Shown: positions 12,425-13,345 of the stretch, piece after piece
Layout: each line of letters begins with the position of its first letter
Numbering within the stretch: the first letter of the stretch is position 1
NCBI GenBank assembly: GCA_013204355.1
Contig: JABMOA010000083.1
Location: forward strand, 1 to 13,345
Source of the DNA: Candidatus Woesearchaeota archaeon
GTDB taxonomy: Archaea; Nanobdellota; Nanobdellia; Woesearchaeales; GW2011-AR9
DNA: 13,345 bases
Direction: 5' to 3'
Translations under genes and position numbers: made by a program
Notes under the pieces: generated by a model
What the model saw: only the letters and a program-made list of their open reading frames with translations
Told to the model about the DNA's origin: nothing
The model's database searches: none

Positions 12425-12688
12425 ATGCCACGATGTACATTTTGCGGAAAAGAGATCACAAAAGGAACAGGTAAATTATATATTTACGCGAGCGGTAAAG
12501 TCGCTAATTTTTGTTCTAACAAATGTGAAAAGAATTTAATCCAATTAAAACGAAAACCTGTAAACACAAGGTGGACAGATGCTTTCAAGAAAGAAAACAA
12601 GAAAGGAATTTATAAAGTAGAGAGTACTCAGAAATCAGATATTTCTAGTACCCCCAAAACTAAAGTTTTGAAGAGTGGCTCCAAATGA
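12425..12688 (+). CDS. rpl24e: Ribosomal protein L24e (eL24)
   Basis: An 87-residue eL24 protein of the large subunit at the subunit interface. The zinc finger C4xxC7 ... C30xxxC34 (MPRCTFCGKEITKGTG ... FCSNKCEKNLIQLKRKP) and the WTDAFKKE segment are standard. The last 25 residues (Ser/Thr/Lys-rich) extend beyond the usual archaeal length of about 60-70 and are likely disordered. The Shine-Dalgarno GGAGG (12414-12418) lies inside the last codons of eS28. The stop TGA overlaps the NDK start (ATGA), so NDK is translationally coupled. Confidence 0.96.
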   Translation: MPRCTFCGKEITKGTGKLYIYASGKVANFCSNKCEKNLIQLKRKPVNTRWTDAFKKENKKGIYKVESTQKSDISSTPKTKVLKSGSK

Positions 12689-13173
12689 TGGAGCGGACTC
12701 TTGTTTTATTGAAACCTGATGCCGTTCAGCGTGGATTAATGGGGAATATTATTTCTCGTTTTGAAAATGCTGGGTTCAAAGTTGTCGGTTCAAAAATGAT
12801 GTGGATTGACCAAGAATTTGGAAAGAAACATTATTTTGATGTTGCTGAAAGACGAGGAGAAAAAGTTCTTGAAGTTCTACTTGGCTTTATGACAACAGGT
12901 CCTGTAATGGCACTTTGTATTGAAGGAGTTAATGCTGTTGAAAATATCAGAAAAATGGTTGGCGGCACTGAACCAAAATCAGCACTCCCTGGAACTATCC
13001 GAGGAGACTTTGCACATATTAGTTATGCGCATGCTGACAATGAAGGTAAAGCAATTAAAAATTTAATCCATGCTTCTGGAAATTCAGAAGAAGCAAAACA
13101 AGAAGTTGCATTATGGTTTAAAGATAATGAATTACACACATACAAAACTGTGCACGAAATGCATACGTTTTAA
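12685..13173 (+). CDS. ndk: Nucleoside diphosphate kinase
   Basis: A 162-residue NDK. It transfers phosphate from NTPs to NDPs through a phospho-His. ERTLVLLKPDAVQRG (3-17) starts the fold with Lys10. The active His is His129 in NLIHASGN, a variant of the usual NxxHGSDS, and RGDFA (106-110) is present. It is slightly longer than the usual 150 residues. Two ATG codons in a row (12685, 12688) can serve; the first overlaps the eL24 stop, the second gives MERTL. Its place after eL24 is the common archaeal order. It would complete the dNTP route started by the deoxynucleoside kinase. Confidence 0.95.
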   Translation: MMERTLVLLKPDAVQRGLMGNIISRFENAGFKVVGSKMMWIDQEFGKKHYFDVAERRGEKVLEVLLGFMTTGPVMALCIEGVNAVENIRKMVGGTEPKSALPGTIRGDFAHISYAHADNEGKAIKNLIHASGNSEEAKQEVALWFKDNELHTYKTVHEMHTF

Positions 13174-13193
13174 ATTTTAGGGGTACATAACAA

Positions 13194-13345
13194 ATGGCAG
13201 AAAGAATGGTTGATAAGGTGACTCGTTTAATGAAGTCACCTCAAAATATTAGAAATATCGGTGTCGCAGCCCATATTGATCACGGTAAAACTACATTTTC
13301 CGATAATCTCCTTTCAGGAGCTGGAATGATGAGTGAACATCTTGC
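13194..13345 (+). CDS. fusA: Translation elongation factor 2, 5' part
   Basis: The first 50 codons of aEF-2, cut by the window edge. It begins MAERMVDKVTRLMKSPQNIRN and continues with the G1 motif AHIDHGKTT of the GTPase, then FSDNLLSGAGMMSEHLA. This is the archaeal/eukaryotic EF-2 start, not IF2/aIF5B. EF-2 moves tRNA and mRNA through the ribosome with GTP. A GGGGT ribosome binding site (about 13180-13184) is seen. The gap after NDK is 20 nt with no separate TATA box, so it is probably part of the same operon. Confidence 0.95.
   Translation, partial: MAERMVDKVTRLMKSPQNIRNIGVAAHIDHGKTTFSDNLLSGAGMMSEHL

Overview
The window is AT-rich, gene-dense archaeal chromosome. The strongest evidence is the block L7Ae - eS28 - eL24 - NDK - EF-2 at the right end, all of archaeal/eukaryotic type, together with a tRNA carrying an archaeal-type intron and TATA boxes placed about 26 nt before start codons (leaderless mRNAs). 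The small proteins, the tight packing and the recurring G-[NK]-A-[IV] motif in exported proteins suggest a DPANN archaeon of the Woesearchaeota/Pacearchaeota kind. That placement is inference, not proof.

Layout. 1-143: a tandem hairpin element and a promoter. 144-2361 (+): a membrane-anchored PGF-pre-PGF-like surface protein, an RBBP9/YdeN-like serine hydrolase, an overlooked 40-residue zinc-ribbon ORF on the minus strand, and a rhomboid protease. 2405-3887 (-): a small zinc-finger protein and an overlapping gene pair (UPF0175-like helical/HTH protein plus PIN-domain protein) that looks like a toxin-antitoxin or RNase-regulator module. 3929-5260 (+): a long unrecognised charged helical protein. 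5332-5441 (+): tRNA-Ala(GGC) interrupted in its T-loop by a 36-nt intron. 5434-6409 (-): a redoxin and a NUDT15-like Nudix hydrolase. 6445-8216 (-): an acidic, Cys-rich secreted protein followed by a DUF1653 gene broken by an in-frame TAA. 8263-9723 (-): a radical SAM protein of the COG1031 type. 9801-11663 (+): a GNAT acetyltransferase with an open in-frame tail after its stop, then two overlapping P-loop kinases (AAA_28-like and deoxynucleoside kinase). 11664-13345 (+): the ribosomal/translation operon with a structured leader.

The two most notable signals are RNA structures. The leader of the L7Ae operon starts with what reads as a complete kink-turn: 3-nt bulge, tandem G.A pairs and both flanking helices. 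This is the motif L7Ae binds, so the operon probably controls itself. The kink-turn overlaps a short upstream ORF and is followed by a second hairpin sharing three bases with it. The tRNA-Ala intron sits at the non-canonical position 59/60, and the predicted bulge-helix-bulge cuts restore exactly a standard 7-nt T-loop.

Several genes touch nucleotide metabolism (NUDT15-like Nudix, deoxynucleoside kinase, its P-loop partner, NDK), which fits salvage and pool cleaning in a host-dependent archaeon. No CRISPR array, IS element or prophage was seen.
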